DNA of 64,000 bases from Agromyces terreus (GCF_009749465.1 NZ_WBIS01000001.1:620001-684000); one strand, 5' to 3'; shown: positions 38,437-48,142, counted from the first letter of the stretch. Made by a program: numbers and translations. Notes: generated from the sequence alone by a model not told the origin.

Positions 38437-39329
38437 GCCCGACGCGCGGAGGGCGGGGTTCGGGGGGCCGGGACCCGGACCATTCCCTCTTGGGCGACGC
38501 TCGCGACGAGCACGCCCTCCCGCGTGTAGATGCGGCCGATCGAGAGGCCGCGACCGCCCTGCGCCGACGGCGACTCCTGCACGTAGAGCAGCCACTCGTC
38601 GACGCGCGCGTCGCGATGCCACCACATCGCGTGGTCGAGGCTCGCGACGCGCAGTCCGCGCGTCGCCCACGGCACCCCGTGCGCACGCAGCACAGGCTCG
38701 AGGATCGAGTAGTCGCTCGCGTAGGCGAGCGCCGCCCGGTGCTGCTTCGGGTCGTCGGGGAGGCGCCCGACGGCGCGCATCCACACGGCCTGGCGCGGTA
38801 CACGCTCGCCCTCGACGCTGAGGTATATGGGCGAGGGGATGTGCCGCACGTCGAACGCCCTCGCGTTCGACCAGAACTGCGCCATCGCGTGGTCGAGGTG
38901 GCCGATCAGGTCGGCGGTCGAGGGGAGCGACTCGGGGTCGGGCAGGTCGCCGGGCATGTCGAGCTGGTGCTCGACGCCTTCGTCCTCGGTCTGGAACGAC
39001 GCGATGAGCGAGAGGATCGGCTCGCCGTTCTGGAAGGCGTGGGTGCGCCGTGTCGAGAATGACCGACCGTCGTGGAGACGATCGACCGAGAAGGTGATCG
39101 GGTGGTCGACGTCGCCCGGCCGGAGGAAGTAGCCGTGCATCGAGTGCAGGACACGCTCGTCGTCGACGGTGTGCATCGCGGCGATGAGCGACTGCGCGAG
39201 CACCTGCCCGCCGAACACCCGCCCGAGCGGCATCCACTGCGACGGGCCCGTGAAGATGTCTTCGGTCGTGCGCGCGCCGGTGTCGGCGAGCTCGAGCGTG
39301 CTGAGCAGGCCGTCGATGGGTTCGTTCAT
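38424..39329 (-). CDS. tesB: Acyl-CoA thioesterase II (double hotdog)
   Basis: 301 residues. Two tandem hotdog domains in the TesB arrangement: FGGQVLAQSLIAA and HSMHGYFLRPGD in the first, ASLDHAMWWHRD and GRIYTREGVLVASVAQEG in the second. The catalytic Asp is expected in SLDHAMWW and the second catalytic residue in the closing VASVAQEG strand. It hydrolyses medium to long acyl-CoAs. The extra ~15 C-terminal residues are Pro/Ala/Arg-rich. The gene faces the smaller hotdog gene, so the two thioesterases are convergent and are not one operon. Confidence 0.94.
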   Translation of the reverse strand: MNEPIDGLLSTLELADTGARTTEDIFTGPSQWMPLGRVFGGQVLAQSLIAAMHTVDDERVLHSMHGYFLRPGDVDHPITFSVDRLHDGRSFSTRRTHAFQNGEPILSLIASFQTEDEGVEHQLDMPGDLPDPESLPSTADLIGHLDHAMAQFWSNARAFDVRHIPSPIYLSVEGERVPRQAVWMRAVGRLPDDPKQHRAALAYASDYSILEPVLRAHGVPWATRGLRVASLDHAMWWHRDARVDEWLLYVQESPSAQGGRGLSIGRIYTREGVLVASVAQEGMVRVPAPRTPPSARRAPAP

Positions 39330-39406
39330 GTTCTCTCCGATGTCGCTCGGGGGCTGGCCGCGACATCCGACGAGCGCGATCGAACCGCACGCGGGCGCGC
39401 AATTGG

Positions 39407-39412
39407 TAGTTT
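39407..39412 (+). promoter_or_regulatory. Possible -10 element TAGTTT
   Basis: TAGTTT and the overlapping TAGACA (39412) lie 9 and 4 nt before the ATG at 39422, in an unusually AT-rich spot of the 92-bp divergent space between tesB and this gene. Confidence 0.4.
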
Positions 39413-39421
39413 AGACAGCAG

Positions 39422-40102
39422 ATGGTCTCTCAAATCACGCTTGCCGACAGCCTTTCGCTCGGCGACCTGCACACCTACCTGCAACGCGCGGGCCGGGTCG
39501 AAGACGGGTCGGTACGGCTCATCGCCGGCTCCGGCATCCTCGCCGTGTACACCGCGATCCTGTATCCACGCGGCATCCTCGACGAGAGTCCGACGGTGCT
39601 CGGGCTGCGCACGTTCGCGCTCGAGGACACCGACGACTTCGACTCCGTCGTCCCCATGCGCTCGCTGGTCGAGCGCATCGTGCGGGCCAGGGGCGAGATC
39701 GGCGAAGACGACGAGTCTCGGCCGGTCTCCATGTCCCGCCCTCCCGAGGTCAACACCGTCACCTGGGCGGGCATCTCCCCGCCGCGCGGCGGCTGGCGTC
39801 CGCTCGGCGAGACCGACGCCGCGACCCTCGAGTCCGCGGCGCGCGTCGGCATCGACGAGGTCGCCGAGGCGATCCCCGCGGGCACGGGCGAGCAGCTCGT
39901 GCAGCGGGTGCGGTCCGAGGTCTGGGGGCGCGGCGTCGACGGGCTCGAGTACGTTCCGACGGGCGCGGCGTTCGCGGCGTTCAGCCTCGGATTCCTCGGC
40001 GAGGACCCGGTGCGCCTCTTCGAGACCGGGCCGTGGACGCGGCTGAGCTCGCGGCGCGGTCACGTGCTCGTCCGCCGCAAGCCCTGGACCCTCAAGGCCT
40101 AG
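39422..40102 (+). CDS. Conserved actinobacterial hypothetical protein
   Basis: 226 residues, soluble, mixed alpha/beta. Recognisable blocks are SLSLGDLHTYLQRAGRVEDGSVRL at the N-terminus, TFALEDTDDFDSVVPMRSLVERI, a proline-rich TWAGISPPRGGWRPLG, and a C-terminal LFETGPWTRLSSRRGHVLVRR. I know similar unnamed actinobacterial proteins but no function. No signal peptide, membrane segment or catalytic motif is visible. It is a single gene followed by a long inverted repeat. Confidence 0.82.
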   Translation: MVSQITLADSLSLGDLHTYLQRAGRVEDGSVRLIAGSGILAVYTAILYPRGILDESPTVLGLRTFALEDTDDFDSVVPMRSLVERIVRARGEIGEDDESRPVSMSRPPEVNTVTWAGISPPRGGWRPLGETDAATLESAARVGIDEVAEAIPAGTGEQLVQRVRSEVWGRGVDGLEYVPTGAAFAAFSLGFLGEDPVRLFETGPWTRLSSRRGHVLVRRKPWTLKA

Positions 40103-40160
40103 CACGCTGCCCCGGCCCGCCGACGCCCGGCCGGGCTCAGAGCCGCATCCCTCGCCCTGA

Positions 40161-40243
40161 TCGCAATTCAGGCGCGGAGCGGCGTGTCGCCTTCGTCCAT
40201 CGGTCAGCCCGGGGCGCGACACGCCTGCGAACCTGAATTGCGA
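40161..40243. repeat. 83-bp interrupted palindrome in an intergenic space
   Basis: TCGCAATTCAGG (40161-40172) is mirrored by CCTGAATTGCGA (40232-40243), and inside it GGCGTGTCGC (40181-40190) by GCGACACGCC (40216-40225), with unpaired bulges of 8 and 6 nt and a 25-nt loop. The GCAATTC ends are AT-rich against a GC-rich background. It fills the 189-bp gap after the hypothetical gene; nothing else is visible there. Confidence 0.75.
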
Positions 40244-40291
40244 ATCGGCGGCCAGGTGCCAGCGGCGGGCGGCCGGCGGCCCGGACCGGGC

Positions 40292-41977
40292 TCAGCCGCG
40301 GGCGATGGCCCGACCCGCGGTGCGTCCGGTGAAGAGGCATCCGCCGAGGAAGGTGCCCTCGAGCGCGCGGTACCCGTGCACGCCGCCCCCGCCGAAGCCG
40401 GCAGCCTCGCCGACCGCGTAGAGGCCCGCGACGGGCGTGCCGTCGGGGGCGAGCGCCTGCGCGTCGAGGTTCGTCTGGATGCCGCCCAGGCTCTTGCGGG
40501 TGAGGATGTGCAGCTTCACCGCGATGAGCGGGCCGGCCTTGGGATCGAGGATGCGGTGGGGCGTCGCGACCCGGATGAGCTTGTCGCCGCGGTACTTGCG
40601 CGCGCCGCGCACCGCGGTGAGCTGGAGGTCTTTGGAGAATTCGTTCTCGACCTCCCGGTCGCGGGCGAGGATCTCCTTCTCGACGTTCGCGGCGTCCAGC
40701 TCGACCTCCGGCGAGAGCTCGCGCATGCCCGCGAGCAGCTCGTCGAGCGTGTCGGCCACGACGAAGTCCACGCCGTGCTCCTTGAACGCCTCGACCGGGC
40801 CCGTGGCGCCGGATCCCAGGCGGTCGGCGAGCAGGCGCAGGTCCTTCCCGGTGAGATCGGGGTTCTGCTCGCTGCCCGAGAGTGCGAACTCCTTCTCGAT
40901 GATCTTCTGCGTGAGCACGAACCAGGTGTGCTCGTGGCCTGTGGTCTGGATGTGCTCGAGCGTGCCGAGCGTGTCGAATCCGGGGAACAGCGGCACGGGC
41001 ATGCGTCGGCCCTCGGCGTCGAACCACAGCGACGACGGTCCCGGGAGGATGCGGATGCCGTGCATGGGCCAGACCGGGTCCCAGTTCGTGATGCCCTCGG
41101 TGTAGTGCCACATGCGGTCGCCGTTCACGAGACGGGCGCCGGCGGACTCGGCGATGCCGAGCATGCGGCCGTCGACGTGGGCGGGCACGCCCGAGAGCAT
41201 GTGCGAGGGCGGCGTGCCGAGGCGCTCGGGCCAGGACGCGCGCACGAGGTCGTGGTTGCCGCCGATGCCGCCGGATGCGACGACGACGGCCGAGGCGCGC
41301 AGTTCGAAGTCGCCGATCACGTCGCGATTGCTCGATTCGCCGCGCTCGGCGGCATCGGGCGCGAGGACCGACCCGCGGACGCCGACGACCGCGCCGTCCT
41401 CGACGATGAGCTCGTCGACGCGGTGCCGGTGCCTGAACTGGACGAGACCGGCGGCCTCGCCCGCCTTCACCCGGGCGATGAACGGCTCCAGGACGCCCGG
41501 ACCGGTTCCCCAGGTGATGTGGAAGCGCGGCACCGAGTTGCCGTGGCCGACGGCGTTGTACCCGCCGCGCTCGGCCCATCCGACGATGGGGAAGAAGCGA
41601 ACCCCCTTCCGGTGCAGCCAGGCGCGCTTCTCGCCGGCCGCGAAGTCGAGGTATGCGTCGGCCCAGCGGCGCCCCCATTCGTCTTCGTCGCGGTCGAATC
41701 CGGCGGTGCCGTCCCAGTCCTGCTTGGCGAGCTCGAGCGAGTCCTTCACGCCCATGCGGCGCTGCTCGGGCGAGTCGATGAGGAACAGCCCGCCGAACGA
41801 CCAGTGCGCCTGGCCGCCGAGGCTCGCCGCAGGCTCCTGATCGACGATCACGACGCGCTTGCCGGCGTCGACGAGCTCGGCGGCCGCCACGAGGCCCGAC
41901 AGGCCGGCGCCGACGATGATCGCGGCGGTGTCGGCGGGCTGGGCGCGATCGGTGCTGGCGTTGGGGGATGCGGGCAC
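40292..41977 (-). CDS. FAD-binding dehydrogenase (KstD/fumarate-reductase flavoprotein family)
   Basis: 561 residues. The FAD dinucleotide motif is IIVGAGLSGLVAAAEL with the ribose-binding acid in VVIVDQEP, then SFGGLFLID, VVVASGGIGGN, and the closing LYAVGEAAGFGGGGVHG and GTFLGGCLFTGRTAG. This is the family annotated as putative FAD-binding dehydrogenase, related to 3-ketosteroid dehydrogenases; the electron acceptor and substrate are unknown. The GTG at 41977 (VPASPNAST) is chosen because AAGGAG lies 7 nt upstream; another GTG 21 nt earlier is possible. The truncated haemoglobin gene lies 52 nt upstream on the same strand, so a redox link is conceivable. Confidence 0.9.
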   Translation of the reverse strand: MPASPNASTDRAQPADTAAIIVGAGLSGLVAAAELVDAGKRVVIVDQEPAASLGGQAHWSFGGLFLIDSPEQRRMGVKDSLELAKQDWDGTAGFDRDEDEWGRRWADAYLDFAAGEKRAWLHRKGVRFFPIVGWAERGGYNAVGHGNSVPRFHITWGTGPGVLEPFIARVKAGEAAGLVQFRHRHRVDELIVEDGAVVGVRGSVLAPDAAERGESSNRDVIGDFELRASAVVVASGGIGGNHDLVRASWPERLGTPPSHMLSGVPAHVDGRMLGIAESAGARLVNGDRMWHYTEGITNWDPVWPMHGIRILPGPSSLWFDAEGRRMPVPLFPGFDTLGTLEHIQTTGHEHTWFVLTQKIIEKEFALSGSEQNPDLTGKDLRLLADRLGSGATGPVEAFKEHGVDFVVADTLDELLAGMRELSPEVELDAANVEKEILARDREVENEFSKDLQLTAVRGARKYRGDKLIRVATPHRILDPKAGPLIAVKLHILTRKSLGGIQTNLDAQALAPDGTPVAGLYAVGEAAGFGGGGVHGYRALEGTFLGGCLFTGRTAGRAIARG

Positions 41978-42029
41978 TGGCGGACTCCTTCGTCTCACGG
42001 GCGTGCGGTTCGGGCCGTCGAGGACCGGG

Positions 42030-42545
42030 TCACTCCTCGAACGTGTTCACCATCGCGAACGCCGCACGCTGTAGATAATCCCACAGTGTCTCCTCGGCGA
42101 GCGGCGGCAGGTCGAGGGTGTCGACCGCGGTGCGCATGTGCGCGAGCCAGCGGTCGCGCGCGTCGGGGTTGATCTTGAAGCCCGCGTGGCGCATGCGCAG
42201 CCGAGGGTGGCCGCGCTGCTCGCTGTACGTGCCGGGTCCGCCCCAGTACTGCTCGAGGAAGAGCAGGAGCCGCTCCTCGGCGGGTCCGAGGTCTGCTTCG
42301 GGGTACATCGGGCGCAGCACCGGGTCGTCGGCGACGCCGCGATAGAACTCGTGCACGAGCTTCTCGAACGTCGGTCGACCGCCGACGGTGGTGTAGAACG
42401 ACGCCCCGAGCGCCGAACCGTGTTCGCTGCCGCGGAGGGGAACGGATGCCGGCGGCACGGCCGAGACCGGAAGGCCCGAGGCGGGGGCCCCGGACGTCGG
42501 CCCGGATCGTTCGGCGGATGCCGCGGATGCGGTGTCGTCGGTCAT
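42030..42545 (-). CDS. Truncated haemoglobin, group II (trHbO-like)
   Basis: 171 residues, of which about 50 form a Pro/Ser/Ala-rich N-terminal tail. The globin core begins near [20 protein letters not shown] and shows the group II pattern: Tyr at B10 ([10 protein letters not shown]), [25 protein letters not shown] with the proximal His region, and a Trp at the G8 position (RDRWLAHM). Group II truncated globins bind O2 and NO and may support respiration or NO detoxification. The ATG overlaps the stop of the MscS gene (ATGA), so it is coupled to the channel gene. Confidence 0.93.
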   Translation of the reverse strand: MTDDTASAASAERSGPTSGAPASGLPVSAVPPASVPLRGSEHGSALGASFYTTVGGRPTFEKLVHEFYRGVADDPVLRPMYPEADLGPAEERLLLFLEQYWGGPGTYSEQRGHPRLRMRHAGFKINPDARDRWLAHMRTAVDTLDLPPLAEETLWDYLQRAAFAMVNTFEE

Positions 42546-43657
42546 TTCGCGTCTCCGGGGTCGGGGTCGGTGGGCGGGTTCCGGGGGTCGCGGTCGGCGC
42601 TGGCCGGGCCCGCGTCGTCGGATTTCGGGTGGAGGGCTCGCTTGGCACGTGCCTTCGCCCTGGCGGTCGCCGCTTTCGCGTCGTCGTAGGACATGACGCG
42701 GTGGGGTGCGGTCTTCGGCGGCTTCGCCCCCTTCACGCGGGTCGCGCCGTCGAAACCGGAGAGCACGACCGAGTTGAGGCTCGGAAGCTTGACGCCCATC
42801 TCGTCGACCGTGCGCTTCAGCCGCATGCGGAGTTCACGGGCGATGTCGTCCTTCGCGGAGGTGCGCACCTTCATGACCACCCGGATCACCATCGCGTCGG
42901 CGGAGATCGACTCGAGGCCCCAGATCTCGGGGCGCTCGAGCACGCGCGAGCGCCACTTGCTGGCATGGGCCATGTCGATCGCCGTTTCGAGGAGCTTCCC
43001 CTCGACGGCGTCGATGTCGGCGTCGTACGGCACCGCGAGGTCGACGATGACGCGCGCCCAGCCCTGCGACATGTTGCCCACGCGCAGGATCTCGCCGTTG
43101 CGCACGAACCAGAGGGTGCCGTTCACGTCGCGCACCTTCGTGATGCGGATCTGCACCTCTTCGACGATGCCGGTCGCCGGCCCGAGATCGACGACGTCGC
43201 CCACGCCGAGCTGGTCCTCGACGACCATGAAGAGGCCGTTGAGCACGTCTTTCACGATGTTCTGTGCGCCGAAGCCGAGGCCGGCGCCGATCGCGGCCGA
43301 CAGCAGCGCGAAGGAGCCGAGCACGTCGGCGTTGACGGCGTTCACCACGAGCAGGGTCGTGATGATGAACAGGGTGACGTTGACGACGTTGCGGAAGACG
43401 GACCCGAGCGTACGGGTGCGCTGCACGACCCGCACGGCGGCGAGCGGCGACGCCTGCAGCGCCTGGGTGTCGGTGACGTCCTGCTTGCGCTTGACGCCGG
43501 TGACGATCCGGTCGACGACCCGGTCGATGACGCTGACCAGCGCCCACCGCACGAGGAGCGCGACGGAGATGATCAGCGCGACCGCGATGAGGTCGCCGAG
43601 GAACACGGGCCAGCTGAGGTTCCACCATGCGACGAACTGGGCCCAGAGATCGCTCAC
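42542..43657 (-). CDS. MscS-family mechanosensitive ion channel
   Basis: 371 residues. Three N-terminal membrane helices (about 18-40, 90-112, 115-140), the third being the Gly/Ala-rich pore helix [24 protein letters not shown], then the beta domain ([24 protein letters not shown] and [16 protein letters not shown]) and an alpha/beta cytoplasmic cage. It opens under membrane tension to release solutes on hypo-osmotic shock. The C-terminus is a Lys/Arg/Ala-rich and Pro/Asp-rich tail of about 60 residues. GTG start at 43657; the end overlaps the globin start. Confidence 0.93.
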   Translation of the reverse strand: MSDLWAQFVAWWNLSWPVFLGDLIAVALIISVALLVRWALVSVIDRVVDRIVTGVKRKQDVTDTQALQASPLAAVRVVQRTRTLGSVFRNVVNVTLFIITTLLVVNAVNADVLGSFALLSAAIGAGLGFGAQNIVKDVLNGLFMVVEDQLGVGDVVDLGPATGIVEEVQIRITKVRDVNGTLWFVRNGEILRVGNMSQGWARVIVDLAVPYDADIDAVEGKLLETAIDMAHASKWRSRVLERPEIWGLESISADAMVIRVVMKVRTSAKDDIARELRMRLKRTVDEMGVKLPSLNSVVLSGFDGATRVKGAKPPKTAPHRVMSYDDAKAATARAKARAKRALHPKSDDAGPASADRDPRNPPTDPDPGDAK

Positions 43658-43744
43658 GGGTGCGCCTCCGATCGGTGTTCGGGTCGGGTCCGGGCAGGGT
43701 TCTCGCCGGATGTCGAGGCGAGTCTACTGAGCCTCGTCCGGGAA

Positions 43745-46315
43745 TCAGCCGAGCGCGTCGGCGTCGCAGCGACGTGCTCGCAGCGCACGCTCGAGTTCGT
43801 CGAGCTGCTCCGAGACCAGGCGGTGCAGGGGAGCCGGCGTCGGGTGCTCCGCGAGCCAGATGCGAGCCGCGTCGGCGACCTGCCGGTTCACGAGCGGTGC
43901 CGGGAACAGTCTCTTGACGATGAGCGAGGCCATCGTGAAACTGCGTTCGGACCACACCGAGGGCAGGATGGCGAAGTACTCGTCGACGGTCGAGGCGAGC
44001 AGGCTGGGATCGCTCGTGCGGCGCCACCCGTCGGCCACCGCACGGGCGACGTCGTTCGAGATCGTCGCGTCGGTCGCGACGCGACGCCACGCGGCATCCT
44101 TCACCGCCTGGTCGGGGCGGGCGGCGCGTGCGGTCTCGGCGAGCCGGCGTCCCTTCGCGGTGTCGTCGAGGGCGAGGGCGGCGGCGATCTCGCCCTCGAT
44201 CTCGTCGTCGGATGCCGGGAGCAGGGCGGCGCGGGCGATCACGAGCTCCCAGCGCAGGTCGAGGTCGATCTCGAGGCCCGGGAGCCGGATCGAGCCGTCG
44301 AGGAGGCTGCCGAGGACGTCGGCGTGCGCCTGCGAACAGGCGACGCGGGTGAACGCCTTCGCGAACTGGAGCTGGGCGTCGGATCCGGCCTCGGCGAGCT
44401 CGGCGAGCGCCCACACGCCGTCGCCGGCCTCGGCGCAGACCCGTTCGCGGTGCTCGTCGGCGAGGTAGCGTTCGAGCGCCGTCTCGAGTCGCGTCAGCGC
44501 GAGGCCGCGTGCCGAGGAGTGGCTCTCGTGGCCGATGCCGCCGAGCACGAGGCGGACGAACGCGCTCGCGGGCAGCTCGGCGTCGCGCACGGCGTCCCAT
44601 GCGGAGCCGAGCACGACGGCACGGCTCACGGGGTCGACGAGGTCGCCGAGCCGCTCGAGGGCGGTCGCGAGCGAGACCTCGTCGAGTCGAACCTTGGCGT
44701 AGGTGAGGTCGTCGTCGTTCACGAGCAGCAGTTCGGGGCGGGGGAGCCCCACGAGTTCGGGCACCGCGGTCGACGGGCCGTCGACGTCGATCTCGACGCG
44801 GTGGGTGCGGACGAGGCGTCCGTCGTCGTCGCCGGCGTAGCAGCCGAGCGCGACCCGATGCGGCCGGAGGGTCGGATGCGTCGGGGCCGCTGTCTGCTCG
44901 ACGGCCGCCGACGTGATCGTGCCCGAGGCATCCGTCTCGAGGACCGCCCTGAGCGTGTTGACGCCCGCCGTCTCGAGCCAGAGCGCCGACCAGCGGGCGA
45001 GGTCGCGCCCGCTGGCGCGTTCGAGCTCGTCGAGCAGGTCGCGCAGGGTCGCGTTCGCGCCCGCGTGCGCGCGCAGGTAGGCGCCGACGCCGCGCTGGAA
45101 CGCATCGAGGCCCACCCAGGCCACGAGCTGCTTCAGCACCGAGGCGCCCTTGTCGTAGGTGATGGCGTCGAAGTTGACCTCGACGTCGGCGAGGGACTCG
45201 ATGGGCGCGACGATCGGATGCGTCGAGGGCAGCTGGTCCTGCTCGGCGGCGTACGTCTTCTCGTCGCTCGCGAAGGTCGCCCAGACGCCCGTGAACTCGG
45301 TGACCTGCGAGGTCGCGAGCGTCGAGGCCCAGGTGGCGAACGATTCGTTCAGCCAGAGGTCGTTCCACCAGCGCATGGTGACCGAGTCCCCGAACCACAT
45401 GTGGCTGAGTTCGTGCAGGATCACGATCGCGCGCTGTTCGCGGCGCGCGTCGGACACCCGCGAACGGAACAGGTAGCTCTCGTTGAACGTGACGGCGCCG
45501 ACGTTCTCCATGGCGCCCCAGTTGTACTCGGGCACGAAGATCTGGTCGTACTTGCCGTACGGGTACGGCACGCCGAACGACCGCTCGTAGAACGCGAGGC
45601 CCGCGCGCACCGTCTCGAACATGACCTCGGGCTCGGCATGCTGCGCGAGGGAGGCGCGCGTGAACACGCCGAGCGGGAGGTCGCGACCGTCGCTGCTCGT
45701 CGCGGAGGCGTTCCACCGCGCGTATTCTCCGGCGACGATCGCGACGATGTAGCTGGAGATCACGGGTCCGGTCTCGAACGCCCAGACCGCGGCATCCGCC
45801 TTCGCCGAGGGGCCGGGGTCCGGCGTTGGCGCGTTGCTCAGCACGACCCAGTGCGCCGGCGCGGTGATCGTGAACCGCACCGACGCCTTGAGATCGGGTT
45901 GATCGAAGACGGCGTAGACCCGGTTCGCCTCGGCCACGGCGAACTCGGTGTACAGGTAGACGGCGTCGTCGACCGGGTCGACGAACCTGTGCAGGCCCTC
46001 GCCCGTGTTCGTGTACGCGCAGGTCGACACGATTCGGAGCTCGTTCTCGGCCTCGAGCCCCACGAGGGCGATGCGCGCGCCGTCGGACGCCGCAGCGGCG
46101 TCGACGGGCCGGCCGTTCAGGGTGATGCCGTGGACCTCGCGCGTGGTCGCCTCGATGAACGTCTCGGCTCCGGGGGTCGCCCGGAAGCGCACGACCGTCG
46201 TCGAGGCGAAGGCGTCGCCGTCGCCGGTGAGGTCGAGCTCGACCTCGTAGGCGACATCGGAGACGATCGCGGCTCTGGCTTCGGCTTCGGTGCGGGTCAG
46301 ATCGGCAGCGGGCAT
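43745..46315 (-). CDS. pepN: Aminopeptidase N (first paralogue)
   Basis: 856 residues, M1 family zinc aminopeptidase. The N-terminal beta domain is followed by the substrate exopeptidase motif GAMENVGAVTF and the zinc site HELSHMWFGD with the third ligand in NDLWLNESFA. The C-terminal half (about 450-856) is the helical ERAP1-like/actinobacterial domain. It removes N-terminal residues from peptides in the cytosol. The start MPAADLTRTEAEARAAIV aligns with the second paralogue at 48255, supporting ATG 46315. It lies downstream of an ABC exporter pair, with 64 nt between. Confidence 0.95.
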   Translation of the reverse strand: MPAADLTRTEAEARAAIVSDVAYEVELDLTGDGDAFASTTVVRFRATPGAETFIEATTREVHGITLNGRPVDAAAASDGARIALVGLEAENELRIVSTCAYTNTGEGLHRFVDPVDDAVYLYTEFAVAEANRVYAVFDQPDLKASVRFTITAPAHWVVLSNAPTPDPGPSAKADAAVWAFETGPVISSYIVAIVAGEYARWNASATSSDGRDLPLGVFTRASLAQHAEPEVMFETVRAGLAFYERSFGVPYPYGKYDQIFVPEYNWGAMENVGAVTFNESYLFRSRVSDARREQRAIVILHELSHMWFGDSVTMRWWNDLWLNESFATWASTLATSQVTEFTGVWATFASDEKTYAAEQDQLPSTHPIVAPIESLADVEVNFDAITYDKGASVLKQLVAWVGLDAFQRGVGAYLRAHAGANATLRDLLDELERASGRDLARWSALWLETAGVNTLRAVLETDASGTITSAAVEQTAAPTHPTLRPHRVALGCYAGDDDGRLVRTHRVEIDVDGPSTAVPELVGLPRPELLLVNDDDLTYAKVRLDEVSLATALERLGDLVDPVSRAVVLGSAWDAVRDAELPASAFVRLVLGGIGHESHSSARGLALTRLETALERYLADEHRERVCAEAGDGVWALAELAEAGSDAQLQFAKAFTRVACSQAHADVLGSLLDGSIRLPGLEIDLDLRWELVIARAALLPASDDEIEGEIAAALALDDTAKGRRLAETARAARPDQAVKDAAWRRVATDATISNDVARAVADGWRRTSDPSLLASTVDEYFAILPSVWSERSFTMASLIVKRLFPAPLVNRQVADAARIWLAEHPTPAPLHRLVSEQLDELERALRARRCDADALG

Positions 46316-46379
46316 GCAGGGGCCTCCGTCTCGTGGTGACAGGCCAGCCTATCCGGCCGGCCCCCGCATGCCCTGCCGG

Positions 46380-47234
46380 TCAGGCGTCGCGTCGCTTGAG
46401 CAGCAGCGAGGCGCCGATGAGGGATGCCGCGACCCAGCCGAGCACGATGAGCAGGTTGATCCAGAAGCCGAAGTCGTCACCGCTCGGGCCCGCCGTCGCC
46501 GACGTGAACATCGCCATGCCCGCGCTCGAGAGCAGGTACGGCACGAGGTCGGCGGCCCACTCGGCCGGGATCATCGCGAGCACCGTCGGCAGCAGCAGGA
46601 TGATGCCGAGCACCGCGGCGATGCCGCCGGCGCTGCTGCGGAGCATGGTGCCGACGCCGAGCGCGAACACGGCCACGAGGGCAAGGTACAGGGCTCCGCC
46701 CAGGATGGGGAGGAACACGGCGGGATCGGCGAGGCTCGCCGAGACGTCGATGCCGGCGAACACGATCGACGACACCGCGTAGGCGGCCAGATTCGCCACG
46801 ACGCCGACGACGAACGTCGCCGCGAACAGCACCGCCGTCTTGCCCGCGAGCGCCGGCAGCCGGGTGGGAACGGCGGTCAGGGTCGAGCGGATCATGCCGG
46901 TCGTGTACTCGCCGCTGATGACGAGCACGCCGAGCACCGCGGCGACGAGCTGCCCGAAGTACACCCCGAACACGCTGGACTGCAGCACGAACTGCGCCTG
47001 CTGCTCGGCCGGGGCCGAGGCGGGATCCATGCCGCCGTTCATGCCGTTCACCATGCTGAGCGACATGAGGAAGGCCATGCCGATCGAGATCGCGATCACG
47101 ATGAGGTACGACCAGACGGTGGAGCGGAGGCTCCGCAGCTTGATCCACTCGGAGCGGAGCACGCCGCCGAAGGCGAGGCGTCCGGCCGATGCCCGCTGCG
47201 GGGCTACGGTGCGGTCTGGTGCGAGCGCGGTCAT
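46380..47234 (-). CDS. ABC-2 type transporter permease
   Basis: 284 residues with six hydrophobic segments (about 44-63, 90-112, 135-158, 170-198, 203-225, 250-275). The cytoplasmic start LRSEWIKLRSLRSTVWS is typical of ABC-2 permeases that partner BcrA-type ATPases. These systems export lipids, antibiotics or peptides, or act as resistance pumps; the cargo cannot be told. The ATG overlaps the stop of the ATPase gene (ATGA), so both halves are made together. Confidence 0.9.
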   Translation of the reverse strand: MTALAPDRTVAPQRASAGRLAFGGVLRSEWIKLRSLRSTVWSYLIVIAISIGMAFLMSLSMVNGMNGGMDPASAPAEQQAQFVLQSSVFGVYFGQLVAAVLGVLVISGEYTTGMIRSTLTAVPTRLPALAGKTAVLFAATFVVGVVANLAAYAVSSIVFAGIDVSASLADPAVFLPILGGALYLALVAVFALGVGTMLRSSAGGIAAVLGIILLLPTVLAMIPAEWAADLVPYLLSSAGMAMFTSATAGPSGDDFGFWINLLIVLGWVAASLIGASLLLKRRDA

Positions 47235-48142
47235 CGGACGGCCTCCGTACGGTATTCGACGGCGTCGTTCGTGAGGGCCATGTACGCCTCTTCGAGCGAT
47301 GCGGTCAGCGGGGTGAGTTCGTGGACGGCGATGCCGTTGGCCGCGGCGAGGTCGCCGATGGCGGATGCCGCGAGGCCCGTGACCTCGAGCACGCCGGCCT
47401 CGGAGCGGATGACCGCGACCTCGGGCGCGGTGAGCAGGTCGGCCAGGCGCGACGCGTGCGGCGAGCGCACGAGCGCCCGCGGACGCGTGTCGCCCGTGAC
47501 GATCTCGGAGACGGGGGCATCGGCGATGATCTCGCCGCGGCCGAGCACGATGATGTGGTCGGCCGTGAGCGCCATCTCGCTCATGAGGTGCGAGGAGAGG
47601 AACACGGTGCGCCCCTCTGAGGCCAGATGGCGCACGAACCGGCGCACCCAGAGCACGCCCTCGGGGTCGAGCCCGTTGACGGGCTCGTCGAGGATGAGCG
47701 TCGCCGGGTCGCCGAGCATGGCCGCCGCGATGCCGAGGCGCTGCCCCATGCCGAGCGAGAACCCGCCGACGCGCTTGCGGGCGACGCTCTCGAGACCGGT
47801 CATCTCGATGACCTCGCGTACCCGGCTCGCTCCGATGCCGTGCGTGGCGGCCATCGCGAGGAGGTGGTTGTAGGCGCTGCGGCCCGTGTGCACGGCCTTC
47901 GCATCGAGCAGGGCGCCGACCTCGTGGAGCGGTGCGCGGTGCTCGGCGTAGGGCTTGCCGTTGACGCTGACGCGGCCGTCGCTCGGCCGGTCGAGCCCGA
48001 CGATCATGCGCATGGTGGTCGATTTGCCGGCGCCGTTGGGACCGAGGAACCCGGTCACCTGCCCGGGTCTCACGGTGAAGCTGATGTCGTTGACGGCCGT
48101 CTTCGCGCCGTAGCGCTTGACGAGCCCCTCTGCGGTGATCAT
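47231..48142 (-). CDS. ABC transporter ATP-binding protein (BcrA/CcmA type)
   Basis: 303 residues. Walker A GPNGAGKST (about 36-44), Q-loop region, signature FSLGMGQRLG in place of the textbook LSGGQ (a common form in this subgroup), Walker B ATLILDEPVNGLD and switch His in FLSSHLMSE. The C-terminal ~90 residues form the usual regulatory extension of drug/lantibiotic-type ATPases. It is first in a two-gene exporter operon with the downstream permease. The pair is enclosed by two pepN paralogues on the same strand. Confidence 0.92.
   Translation of the reverse strand: MITAEGLVKRYGAKTAVNDISFTVRPGQVTGFLGPNGAGKSTTMRMIVGLDRPSDGRVSVNGKPYAEHRAPLHEVGALLDAKAVHTGRSAYNHLLAMAATHGIGASRVREVIEMTGLESVARKRVGGFSLGMGQRLGIAAAMLGDPATLILDEPVNGLDPEGVLWVRRFVRHLASEGRTVFLSSHLMSEMALTADHIIVLGRGEIIADAPVSEIVTGDTRPRALVRSPHASRLADLLTAPEVAVIRSEAGVLEVTGLAASAIGDLAAANGIAVHELTPLTASLEEAYMALTNDAVEYRTEAVR

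Noticed and set aside
37922..39329. The two thioesterase genes as one functional pair
   Set aside because: They are convergent, belong to different hotdog subfamilies, and a hairpin separates them.
42446..46339. A very long plus-strand open frame (over 1,200 codons) opposite mscS and pepN
   Set aside because: Its translation is Arg/Glu/Val-rich low complexity, has no domain, and mirrors the codon periodicity of the real minus-strand genes. It is a GC-rich antisense shadow.
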